Source: Bacillota bacterium (lineage in GTDB: Bacteria; Bacillota; Clostridia; Oscillospirales; Acutalibacteraceae). From it: DNA of 8,060 nucleotides. The DNA is taken from positions 1-8,060 of the forward strand of contig JAEZYP010000014.1 in NCBI GenBank assembly GCA_023418995.1. Reading direction: 5' to 3'. Below, in pieces: positions 1 through 6,224 of this stretch (within the stretch, counting starts at the first letter, position 1; every line of letters starts with the position of its first letter). The notes below the pieces were generated by a model. The model was not told the DNA's origin, did not search any database, and was given only the letters and a program-made list of their open reading frames with translations. A program made the translations under genes and the position numbers.

Positions 1-2987
1 CTTGCGGTGTTTCCGTTCGTGGTTACGCTGTCCGGCTTTGTGGTTACGGTTGCCGTATTGCTTGCCGAGTCAACCTTGGTTTCGGTTTGATTCTTTGGCT
101 GAGCGGGCGGAGTGGTATTGCTGCCGGAACTGTTGTTACTCGGCTTTGCCTTTACCGTTACCGCAATGATCGGCATACTCACGCCAGACCCAAGGGTATA
201 GCCTGCCGGAAGAACGGCGGTGAAGGTGTAGGTTCCAGCGGTATCCGGCTGATATGCCGGGCTTTCCGCCCAGGTGATTCCCGATATGGTCTTATTCCCA
301 CCATCCACTGTTGCTTCCAAAGAAGCCGGCAGATTCAGCAATGTTCTTGCTGTTCCGTTTGTTACATTCTGGGTTACTACATTCGGAGTCAGGGGAGTAA
401 ACGCGGTTACTTTTGCGGTAGCAACATTTACGGTAATGGTAGGAGCCTTCACTCCTTCTGCAATGTCATAATCGCTTATGACCGGTGTAAAGATATACGT
501 GCCCGCTACGTTCGGATAATAGACCGGGCTCGAGGACCATGTAACCCCCGTTATTGTTACCGCCGCACCCTCCACCGTTGCTTCAAGGGAGTCCGGAAGG
601 TTCAGTGATCGTTTTTCCGTCCCGTTGGCCACGTTCTGCACCGCCACACCCGATGGGAGCGCTGCAAACGCAGACACTGCGGGCAAGGCGGCACTGGCCT
701 GTACTATGATTGTCGGTGCGGCTACGCCGTCTTTTACCATGTAACCCGTTAAATCCGGTTCAAAGGTATAAGTACCCGCGGCAGGAATCTCCGGCAGATT
801 ATTGTTCCATTTGGCTGTACTAATCTCTATGTTATAAATACCGTTTGCCGTGGCGTTTATTTTGTCAGGTAAAAGAGTTTTGGAAGGAATGTATTTATAA
901 TATATTTTCTGCGCTTTTATACTCTCGTCTAAATCGGCAAAACCTGTGATTGTGATTGGAATCGTTACCTGGTCAAAAGAATCATCTGATTCTAACCGCG
1001 GATAATACCACGCCCGCTTTGTATTGACGGTTGTTTTCCATGTGTTGGTAAAATCAAGGCCTGCCAGATTGTCTTTCGCCGCGTCACCCGTCATTTTTGG
1101 CGTTTCTAAAGCGACTGCGCTGACGCTGCCTGACTTTTCATTGTAGTTTTCTTTCACGCCGTCTGATTTTTGAGTGGTCTGTGTATCAAAGAAACAGTTT
1201 TCTATTGTTCCGGCTCCCGCGTTTAAAGCTGTAAACCCACTGACACTCATCGCCGAACCACTTGTCACATCCGTTTTGAAAGAGTCTTTTGCCACATCTT
1301 TTACACTGCTGATGGTATTTGTTGAGGAACCTGACACCATTCCGGTCGCATAGCAGTTCTTTATTGTTCCGTAGTTTGCCGCCGCATAACCGCCGATTGC
1401 AACTGCGGTAACATCTCCTGAAGCGCTGCCATCCGTTTTTCCGGTGGAATAGCAATCCAAAATTTCCGAGTTTGAATTGTTATTTCCTACGAATCCTCCA
1501 ACCTTTGACTCCGCCTTCGTGCCTTGTGCGTCCGCATTTACATTTCCTGTGGAATACGAGCTTGTAATGGACCCCTTTACTGCACTCGAATTTGTATTCA
1601 CTCCCACAAAGCCGCCGACCTTCGCGTTTGCACTCTTGGAAACCTTTACCTCGCCGGAAGCCTTGCTTTGCTTAATGCTTCCGCCCTGGCACTGACCTAC
1701 AAAACCGCCGGCGCGTCCGTGGACTCCGCCTTCCTCTATTGTGACACTTCCTTCAGCACTGCAGTCCGATATAATTGGATCATCATTATATTTAGAGAAA
1801 AATCCAACAAATCCACCGGAAGCAACTATACTTTTGCCGTTTGATATCACGTCACCCTTCGCTGAACTGGCAGAAATATTGCCGGTATTTAGACCACTAA
1901 AGCCGCCAACCGTAAGCTGCTTGCTGCCCGTTGCTTTTACACTGCCTGTTGCATGGCAGTTTGCAATTGTACCCGAGGAATATCCGGAAAACCCACCAAT
2001 ATAAAAACTACTATCATCATCTTCCGCAAACCCCGTCACTTCCGTTTCTGAGTCACAATTTGTGACAGTAGAGCCGTATATCGTGAAGCCGACAAATCCA
2101 CCCAGCCTCTCACCCGGTGCGTTTCCCTGAACCGTCCCTTTCGCCTGGCAGCTCTCTACTGCGCCTGTGTTTCCTGAATCATCTATACCAATTAACCCCC
2201 CGGCGCAGATACGCTTCCCATGAATGGTTACATCTGACCTGCAATTTGAAACCTTACCATGATTCCGCCCCATTAATCCGCCAATACCAATTGTAACATC
2301 AGCCTCTGTTGTGCCGCTGAAATCACCCGATGCATCGCAATCGGTTACAGTTCCGCGGTTAAACCCTACCATTCCTCCAACATACTTCATTGCTGTCAGT
2401 GCCGTACTTTCCAGTTTGGATGACTGTATATGGCAATTTGTAATCAGTCCGTCATTTAAGCCCGCAAGAATTCCCACAAATTGGATATCGCTTTTATCTT
2501 CTACGAACGAATCTGCTATATAAAGATTCTTTATTGTACCGGATTTCCCCACAGTGCTAAACAACCCTAATTGATAGCAAACTCGCGTTACTGTCAATGT
2601 TTCCGTCGATAACTGAAAAGAAACTGTTTTATTATTTCCGTCAAATATTCCTGTGAACTCCTCAGAAGTGCCTGACATTTCGCTCAATGGAGATATATTA
2701 TTTGCCGTTATATCATCTGTTAGCTTAAAGCATGAACTCAAGTATTTTTTTACATTTTTTAGCTGATCCGCCGTTGCAATTAAATAAGGATTGTCCGGCG
2801 TGCCGCCTCCCCCCGCAAACTCGCCATCCAGTGCGCCGGTCAGCTTTGCGTTGCTGTCCGATACAACACCAAACGGGGAACCGCTGTCAGTTGCCGCTAA
2901 AGCGGCAAGCTCGCTTACTGGAAAAAAGCTGAATAGCAGCGAGAAAATAAGCAATAAAGATAGTGCCTTGCATGAGATTGTTTTCAT
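1..2987 (-). CDS. Large secreted GLUG-repeat / Ig-like modular surface protein (C-terminus cut by window edge)
   Basis: The reading frame is open from an ATG at 2987-2985 to the left edge: 995 codons with no stop. A GGGAGGA ribosome binding site lies at 2991-2997 and a good promoter further upstream. Residues 1-31 are a signal peptide (basic start, Leu/Phe-rich core, ALA-A cleavage site near 31/32). Residues about 58-130 match the usual N-terminal cap of GLUG proteins (GTPDNPYLIATADQLK, later FTGIFDGNNKTV). About 13 GLUG-like units follow (171-603), typically GGFVG then a T/I-x-N/D-C-x-x-x-G segment, closed by a cap around WYYPRL (660-665). Three Ig-like modules (680-762, 771-855, 860-945) lead to a Ser/Asn/Pro/Gln linker. 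Such proteins are exported and usually surface-attached; an adhesive role is inference. SLH repeats or a sortase motif may lie beyond the edge. Domain calls are from pattern reading only. Confidence 0.93.
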   Translation of the reverse strand, partial: MKTISCKALSLLLIFSLLFSFFPVSELAALAATDSGSPFGVVSDSNAKLTGALDGEFAGGGGTPDNPYLIATADQLKNVKKYLSSCFKLTDDITANNISPLSEMSGTSEEFTGIFDGNNKTVSFQLSTETLTVTRVCYQLGLFSTVGKSGTIKNLYIADSFVEDKSDIQFVGILAGLNDGLITNCHIQSSKLESTALTAMKYVGGMVGFNRGTVTDCDASGDFSGTTEADVTIGIGGLMGRNHGKVSNCRSDVTIHGKRICAGGLIGIDDSGNTGAVESCQAKGTVQGNAPGERLGGFVGFTIYGSTVTNCDSETEVTGFAEDDDSSFYIGGFSGYSSGTIANCHATGSVKATGSKQLTVGGFSGLNTGNISASSAKGDVISNGKSIVASGGFVGFFSKYNDDPIISDCSAEGSVTIEEGGVHGRAGGFVGQCQGGSIKQSKASGEVKVSKSANAKVGGFVGVNTNSSAVKGSITSSYSTGNVNADAQGTKAESKVGGFVGNNNSNSEILDCYSTGKTDGSASGDVTAVAIGGYAAANYGTIKNCYATGMVSGSSTNTISSVKDVAKDSFKTDVTSGSAMSVSGFTALNAGAGTIENCFFDTQTTQKSDGVKENYNEKSGSVSAVALETPKMTGDAAKDNLAGLDFTNTWKTTVNTKRAWYYPRLESDDSFDQVTIPITITGFADLDESIKAQKIYYKYIPSKTLLPDKINATANGIYNIEISTAKWNNNLPEIPAAGTYTFEPDLTGYMVKDGVAAPTIIVQASAALPAVSAFAALPSGVAVQNVANGTEKRSLNLPDSLEATVEGAAVTITGVTWSSSPVYYPNVAGTYIFTPVISDYDIAEGVKAPTITVNVATAKVTAFTPLTPNVVTQNVTNGTARTLLNLPASLEATVDGGNKTISGITWAESPAYQPDTAGTYTFTAVLPAGYTLGSGVSMPIIAVTVKAKPSNNSSGSNTTPPAQPKNQTETKVDSASNTATVTTKPDSVTTNGNTA
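153..950 (-). repeat. Three tandem Ig-like modules of about 89 residues in the surface protein
   Basis: The modules begin at ITGF (residue 680), VSAF (771) and VTAF (860), so the period is 91 then 89 residues. Shared features are a [QK]-N/K-V/I region, LP-x-S/K-[LI]-x-A-T, a Trp-containing strand (TWSSSP, TWAESP, AKWNNN), the turn AGTY-x-F, and a final G-V-x-x-P-x-I-x-V strand. Modules two and three are clearly related. The first is divergent but lines up along its whole length. The pattern resembles bacterial Ig-like (Big-type) domains in secreted Firmicutes proteins. They probably act as spacers between the GLUG stalk and the missing C-terminus. Confidence 0.8.
1179..2477 (-). repeat. Degenerate GLUG-type repeat array within the surface protein
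   Basis: This is a protein-level repeat, not a conserved DNA repeat. Units start near residues 171, 201, 234, 262, 295, 329, 358, 389, 426, 456, 495, 531 and 582. Most carry GG[FLMY]xG, a short Asn/Gly turn and a [TI]xNC / SxxxG strand, for example VGGFVGNNN and NCYATG. Spacing varies from about 28 to 50 residues. The most divergent units are the first (FVGILAGLNDG), the seventh, which lacks Cys, and the last (VSGFTALNAG). In the family such arrays are thought to form a beta-solenoid-like stalk. The recurring Cys is typical of the GLUG motif. Confidence 0.85.
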
Positions 2988-3036
2988 AAATCCTCCCAAG
3001 AACATGTTTGCAATAAGTATAATAATTGTATTCTTT

Positions 3037-3065
3037 ATTTTACTATATTGAATATAATTTAACAA
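3037..3065 (-). promoter_or_regulatory. Sigma-A type promoter for the GLUG surface-protein gene
   Basis: Read on the minus strand, a -35 box TTGTTA (3065-3060) is separated by exactly 17 nt from a -10 box TAAAAT (3042-3037) in AT-rich DNA. Transcription would start near 3030, giving a 5' leader of about 42 nt before the ATG at 2987. The promoter lies downstream of the strong terminator at 3156-3200, so the surface-protein gene looks like an independent transcription unit. Confidence 0.65.
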
Positions 3066-3155
3066 TATATTTCCTGTTGTGACATAATTAAAAAATTAAC
3101 GCATTTATCCACGATATTTTATCTATAAAGTATTACTATTCGGAATATTAATGCC

Positions 3156-3200
3156 AAAAAAACAGGCAGCTCTGTTTCAAAATTAAACAGAGCTGCCTGT
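3156..3200 (-). terminator. Strong Rho-independent terminator
   Basis: A perfect 16-bp inverted repeat pairs 3185-3200 with 3162-3177 around a 7-nt loop. Its first transcribed arm on the minus strand is ACAGGCAGCTCTGTTT. The stem is followed on the minus strand by a run of seven Ts (3162-3156, overlapping the stem end). The plus strand has no T tract after the stem, so it acts for minus-strand transcription. It ends the transcript of the small gene at 3366-3581, or of a separate small RNA, and insulates the surface-protein gene. Confidence 0.9.
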
Positions 3201-3297
3201 AATAGAAAATATTGATTTAGAACACCGTTCCCTGATGTGGCTGCCGATTAAAACACCCGACATCATATCTAAAATATGCTGAGATTGTTTTTCTATT
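3156..3297 (-). ncRNA. Possible structured RNA (3' UTR element or small RNA) abutting the terminator
   Basis: This noncoding stretch contains nested complementary arms. The outer stem is a perfect 9 bp (3289-3297 with 3201-3209). Inside it 3274-3277 pairs with 3209-3212 and 3269-3273 with 3216-3220, around a 3-nt bulge. A 6-bp stem (3260-3265 with 3233-3238) closes a 21-nt loop containing GGCAGCC. The outer stem abuts the terminator hairpin, giving the layout of a terminated small RNA or structured 3' UTR. I found no convincing promoter directly upstream (TACAAT at 3300-3295 lacks a good -35), and it matches no riboswitch class I could recall. The AT-rich arms could pair by chance. Confidence 0.35.
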
Positions 3298-3365
3298 GTA
3301 ATTAAATATATGTATCATAAAAGCACGAGCTTCCCCGGCGAACGCCGGAGTTAAAATACCGACTC

Positions 3366-3581
3366 CTATTCCTGCTGATTCCGCTTCGCTCTTCGGTTCT
3401 GCTGTTTGGTCTCTTCCAAATCCATTTGGTCGGAACCTGAGCCGGATGGAGAAGAATCGGAAACCTGAAAATTCATCTGGTCTGCCTCCCTATTTACCGC
3501 ATTCATTCCCCCGGAAAAAAGACTTGCGCCCTGTTTGCTTTGTTGATTTAGTTTTTTTGCTTCTTCCATACTCTTATGCAT
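3366..3581 (-). CDS. Small hydrophilic Gln/Asn-rich protein, possibly gamma-type SASP-like
   Basis: The frame can be extended to 3626, but the start chosen is the ATG at 3581, which follows GAGGGAGA at a suitable distance. The 71-residue product begins MHKSMEEAKKLNQQS. It has no signal peptide, membrane segment or Cys, and is very hydrophilic. Two segments look alike: EEAKKLNQQSKQG near the N-terminus and LEETKQQNRRAKRNQQE at the C-terminus, with a Ser/Gly-rich middle. This recalls gamma-type small acid-soluble spore proteins of bacilli, with repeated xVxxQNQQS segments, which serve as amino-acid stores in spores. The resemblance is compositional and may not be homology. The upstream promoter looks sigma-A-like rather than forespore-specific, which argues against it. 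A conserved hypothetical protein is the safe description. Confidence 0.7.
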   Translation of the reverse strand: MHKSMEEAKKLNQQSKQGASLFSGGMNAVNREADQMNFQVSDSSPSGSGSDQMDLEETKQQNRRAKRNQQE

Positions 3582-3606
3582 TTTAAAATCTCCCTCATAA
3601 TTCACA

Positions 3607-3636
3607 AATATAAATTGCCAAAACAAAAATTGACAA
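3607..3636 (-). promoter_or_regulatory. Sigma-A type promoter for the small Gln/Asn-rich protein gene
   Basis: On the minus strand TTGTCA (3636-3631) and TATATT (3612-3607) each match the consensus at five of six positions and are 18 nt apart. Transcription would begin near 3600, just upstream of the ribosome binding site, giving a leader of about 20 nt to the ATG at 3581. That supports the internal Met start, because the longer frame would begin upstream of the transcription start. Confidence 0.5.
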
Positions 3637-3685
3637 TCGTTATTATTTACTAATAAGCTGCAAACTATAACAGGATATTTTTCAA

Positions 3686-4174
3686 TTACCGCTGTTCTGC
3701 GGTCTGGGCGATTCTCTTTGTTTCATGTACGGTGCCGCGGGGATGCTGTGGAGGCGCATAGATGGAATACAGCTTCATCGGAACACTGCCCGTGTTGATT
3801 ACATTGTGCCATTTTCCTGCCGGGATGATAATTGCATCATTTGCGGATACCGGCGCTTGAAAAACAAGCCGGTCTTTTCGGTCGCCCATTTTTACAAATC
3901 CGTTGCCTTCTTCAATTCGAAGAAACTGATCCACCTGCGGGTGAACCTCCAAACCAATATCATCCTTCGGTTCAATGCTCATCAGGGTTAGCTGCAAATG
4001 ATTACCTGTCCACAGCGCGGTGCGATAATTTTGATTCAGCTTGGTAATTCTTTCAATATTAACGACAAAGGGCTGCGGACCGTGGTCAGCAATGCCAAAG
4101 GTCCTGCTGCTTGAGTCCGTTGAGCCGTTTCCACTTGGATTCTGGTTGCTTGGGCTGGGATTATTACGATTCAT
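3686..4174 (-). CDS. Single-domain cupin protein
   Basis: The start chosen is the ATG at 4174 (MNRNNPSPS), preceded by AAAGGA with a 9-nt gap. An ATG 10 codons upstream has no ribosome binding site. The product is 162 residues. Residues 1-25 are a low-complexity Asn/Ser/Pro/Gly tail, followed by a beta-rich cupin barrel. Motif 1 reads LEVHPQVDQFLRIEEG (about 75-90) and motif 2 reads IIIPAGKWHNVINTG (about 115-129). In motif 1 the first usual His is replaced by Glu76, so likely metal ligands are Glu76, His78, Gln83 (or Asp82) and His123. The ending YSIYAPPQHPRGTVHETK recalls mannose-6-phosphate-isomerase-like cupins of clostridia. Substrate and reaction cannot be read from sequence. The possible mother-cell sigma promoter upstream and the hydrophilic tail allow a spore-surface role as a hypothesis. 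Confidence 0.9.
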   Translation of the reverse strand: MNRNNPSPSNQNPSGNGSTDSSSRTFGIADHGPQPFVVNIERITKLNQNYRTALWTGNHLQLTLMSIEPKDDIGLEVHPQVDQFLRIEEGNGFVKMGDRKDRLVFQAPVSANDAIIIPAGKWHNVINTGSVPMKLYSIYAPPQHPRGTVHETKRIAQTAEQR

Positions 4175-4207
4175 CTTCCCCTGTCCTTTCTTAGAATATT
4201 GCATGCC

Positions 4208-4236
4208 TATTCTATGCGCTTTGTGCTTTGAATGTG
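4208..4236 (-). promoter_or_regulatory. Possible sigma-K/sigma-E-like sporulation promoter upstream of the cupin gene
   Basis: The minus strand reads CATAGAATA at 4216-4208, which fits the sigma-K -10 pattern CATANNNTA and is close to the sigma-E form. An AC-rich element (CACA, 4236-4233) lies about 16 nt upstream as a -35 candidate. No acceptable sigma-A -35 is positioned for TAGAAT in the same segment. Transcription would start near 4201, leaving a leader of about 27 nt before the ATG at 4174. The consensus is short, so chance matches are common. Confidence 0.3.
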
Positions 4237-4306
4237 TAATAAGGATTTCGCAGGAGAAAATACCGCGATGCTAACACAGCTCGGTCAGCCCGGCGGCAGC
4301 GCGCAA

Positions 4307-4342
4307 ACGGGCGGCTAACCGTAAAATCAGTCAGCCGCCCGT
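4307..4342. terminator. GC-rich hairpin downstream of the chemoreceptor gene, probable terminator
   Basis: ACGGGCGGCT (4307-4316) pairs perfectly with AGCCGCCCGT (4333-4342). Two further pairs follow beyond a single mismatch. The hairpin lies 75 nt past the chemoreceptor stop and before the cupin promoter. Neither strand has a real T tract after the stem (only GTTTG on the minus strand), so it is a weak or atypical terminator. A second smaller stem pairs GCCCC with GGGGC at 4388-4412, directly after the chemoreceptor gene. Confidence 0.5.
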
Positions 4343-4416
4343 CTGCAATTAATTCAAAAGGTAAACCTTATAAGCTGTTTTTATGACGCCCCTCATTCCT
4401 ATTTCCCGGGGCTGTC

Positions 4417-6135
4417 TTATTCGATCTCATCCATATCGATCCTCCCAATCTCCGCTTCTTCCTCCAGCTTGAATTTTTGTACCAATTCCTTCAGCGCAAG
4501 CGCCTGCTCTGAAAGCTCTTTGCTAGCCGCGGCGCTTTCCTCTGCCGTAGCGGAATTGATCTGTACGACATTTGAAATCTGGTCAAGACCAAGCGTAACC
4601 TGTGCAATTGCGTCAGACTGGCGGTTAGAGGCCTGAGAAATTTTCCCGACCGTCTCCGAAACAACCTTTGCGCTTTCGACAACACGAACCAGAGACTGCG
4701 CCGTATCGTTCGCGATTTTCGTTCCGTTCTCCACCTGATGCATAGAACCTTCGATCAAGGCTGTGGTGTCTTTTGCGGCATCCGCACTTTTGCTCGCCAG
4801 ATTTCTGACTTCATCGGCGACCACCGCAAAGCCTTTGCCGGCGGCGCCGGCTCTCGCAGCCTCAACTGCCGCGTTTAAAGCGAGAATATTGGTCTGGAAA
4901 GCAATATCTTCAATGGTCTTGATAATCTTACCGATCTGGCTGGAAGATTCGTTAATCAGCGACATCGCTCCGACCATGTCCTTCATGTATCTGTCGCTGA
5001 CTTCAATTTCAGAACGAACGCGGTTCACATTTTCTCCCGCTTCGACCGCATGCTCAGCGTTTGCCTTTACATGTGTGAAAATCTCGTTCACCGTCGCGGA
5101 AAGCTCCTCTACTGAGCTGGCCTGCTCCGTTGCTCCGCTCGCGAGGGCCTGCGCTCCGCCGGAGACCTGTTCAGAGCTGACGGAGACCTGTTCCGCCGCG
5201 CGGTTAATTTGGACAAAGCTATCCTTGAGGTAGGCGACAATGCCGTTGATGGACTTTTGGAGCTGAATAAAGTCTCCCTGATATTCCAAAGTCGACGCCG
5301 CGGTCAAATCGCCCTGCTCCACCATCTCCAGATTGGTTCTTATATCGGTTATGTATGCCTTCAGCGTGTGGATGGTTTTTGAAAATGCAACTCCAAGCCT
5401 GCCGATTTCGTTCTCAGAGTCTGTATTTACCTGAGTGTTGAGGTCTCCTTCCGCCAGCTTTTCCGCAGCGACTACCATTTGCTGAACCGGTTTGCTGATA
5501 CCGCGCGAAATATTCAGCGCAATGAAAAAGGAAATTACGAGCGAGCCGATAATCAGGGCCAGAATAAACACGGTCGCGACCGTCTCCTGCGCGGAAAGAT
5601 CTGAGGCTACCTTTTTTCCCGCCTCTGTTTTCCCTCTGATCAGCGCTTCTGTCGCACCCGCTATTTTTTCAGCAAGGGGGTCGACCTTCTGCGTAAGAAG
5701 CTCCATGGATTCCTTATCCTTGTTTTGTACGGCATCAGTAACTACCTGATTCTGCAAATCCTTATAATTACTCAAATCTCCTTTGAGTATGTTGTAGCTG
5801 TCTGCTTCGCTTTTCGTCAGCATTGCCCTTTCCATTGCGGTGAAATAATGCTCCAGTCTTTCGCTCGATTCCGCGAGTTCTCCGGTATCCGTCATCATCT
5901 TCTGTGCGTCAGGGTCAAGTACGATATTACTTAAAACGACACGGTTGTGGTTGAATTCCGAGTTAAACAGACCGATATCCCCTTGTGAAAATCCATAGTT
6001 GATCAAAGCAGCGGAATAGCTTGAATCGATCGTCTTCATCATATACAAGCCAATAACGCTTGCAATACTCGAGATCAACGTCACGAGAAGAAAAGTAAGA
6101 ATTAAGACTTTTCCAATTTTCATTTTTTTAATCAT
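4417..6135 (-). CDS. Methyl-accepting chemotaxis protein (4HB sensor, HAMP, MCP signalling domain)
   Basis: This is a 572-residue chemoreceptor starting at ATG 6135 behind GAGGGGGG. A first membrane helix (about 10-32) and a second (about 189-210) flank an extracellular segment of about 155 residues that is all helical and resembles the four-helix-bundle MCP sensor. A HAMP domain follows (211-263, with SKPVQQM and AEGDLNTQV). Residues 267-310 (MVEQGDLTAAS and on) look like a second, HAMP-like segment. The signalling coiled coil has its conserved tip at about 410-446, including IAFQTNILALNAAVEAARAG and DEVRNLASKS, the CheA/CheW contact region. Glu/Gln/Ala-rich stretches near 335-351 and 529-545 are candidate methylation sites. 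The tail is acidic and lacks an NWETF-like pentapeptide, so no CheR tether is evident. The ligand is unknown. It lies 89 nt downstream of the lyase gene and may be partly cotranscribed. Confidence 0.97.
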   Translation of the reverse strand: MIKKMKIGKVLILTFLLVTLISSIASVIGLYMMKTIDSSYSAALINYGFSQGDIGLFNSEFNHNRVVLSNIVLDPDAQKMMTDTGELAESSERLEHYFTAMERAMLTKSEADSYNILKGDLSNYKDLQNQVVTDAVQNKDKESMELLTQKVDPLAEKIAGATEALIRGKTEAGKKVASDLSAQETVATVFILALIIGSLVISFFIALNISRGISKPVQQMVVAAEKLAEGDLNTQVNTDSENEIGRLGVAFSKTIHTLKAYITDIRTNLEMVEQGDLTAASTLEYQGDFIQLQKSINGIVAYLKDSFVQINRAAEQVSVSSEQVSGGAQALASGATEQASSVEELSATVNEIFTHVKANAEHAVEAGENVNRVRSEIEVSDRYMKDMVGAMSLINESSSQIGKIIKTIEDIAFQTNILALNAAVEAARAGAAGKGFAVVADEVRNLASKSADAAKDTTALIEGSMHQVENGTKIANDTAQSLVRVVESAKVVSETVGKISQASNRQSDAIAQVTLGLDQISNVVQINSATAEESAAASKELSEQALALKELVQKFKLEEEAEIGRIDMDEIE

Positions 6136-6224
6136 TTAAATGCCCCCCTCACATTTTTATGAATTGACTTACGCCAATTGTCGCACCGGATATTTCCACC
6201 CGACACGCCTATGTCAATTCGAAA
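6136..6224 (-). promoter_or_regulatory. Structured leader or operator region of the chemoreceptor gene
   Basis: The 89 nt between the lyase stop and the chemoreceptor ATG contain three nested inverted repeats. These are a perfect 8 bp (6213-6220 with 6161-6168, GAATTGAC/GTCAATTC), a perfect 5 bp (6201-6205 with 6179-6183, TGTCG/CGACA) and a 3-bp tip (GGA/TCC) closing an AATA loop. The internal loops carry repeated GGCGT and GGTG motifs. The ribosome binding site GAGGGGGG lies just downstream of the outer stem. TTGACA at 6217-6212 is a perfect -35 hexamer, but the sequence 16-18 nt further on (AAATAT/AATATC) is a poor -10. No sigma-D-type flagellar promoter was seen. It could be an RNA leader on a readthrough transcript or a protein-binding operator. 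Confidence 0.4.

Larger units (their letters stand above)
2988..3365. other. Intergenic region between the surface-protein gene and the small protein gene
   Basis: These 378 bases hold no supported coding region. From right to left they contain a GC-rich hairpin just after the small gene (stem 3333-3350, 4-nt loop, one wobble pair on the minus strand, no good T tract), the nested inverted repeats and terminator described separately, about 90 bases of AT-rich DNA without clear structure (3066-3155), and the promoter and ribosome binding site of the surface-protein gene. Confidence 0.7.

Noticed and set aside
87..608. Plus-strand open frame, rich in Cys, Arg and Tyr, opposite the Ig-like modules.
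   Set aside because: It is the shadow of the tandem modules on the other strand. Its composition is unlike a real protein, and the minus-strand frame is continuous for 995 codons.
1179..2477. Repeated pattern in the GLUG region considered as a CRISPR array or DNA tandem repeat.
   Set aside because: The units vary in length and share little at the DNA level. The periodicity is in the protein (GGFVG and NCxxxG), with no constant repeat or unique spacers.
3201..3300. TPP riboswitch, suggested by CTGAGAT and CTGATGTGG on the plus strand.
   Set aside because: The motifs are in the wrong order and spacing, the GGGGUGC and GUAGGGAA elements are missing on that strand, there is no plus-strand gene downstream, and the adjoining terminator works for the minus strand.
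3582..3626. N-terminal extension of the small protein (15 residues beginning MFWQFIFVNYEG).
   Set aside because: The ribosome binding site GAGGGAGA lies inside this extension, and the predicted transcription start leaves no leader for it.
4763..5233. Long plus-strand open frame antisense to the chemoreceptor gene (156 codons).
   Set aside because: It is the complement of a strongly conserved MCP signalling domain. Its translation is Ala/Ser-rich with no recognisable domain, and I see no ribosome binding site that would favour it.
6136..6224. c-di-GMP (GEMM) riboswitch or sigma-D promoter before the chemoreceptor.
   Set aside because: The GACGCAAAGC core and tetraloop-receptor features of GEMM are absent. 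No TAAA with a correctly spaced GCCGATAT-like -10 could be found.
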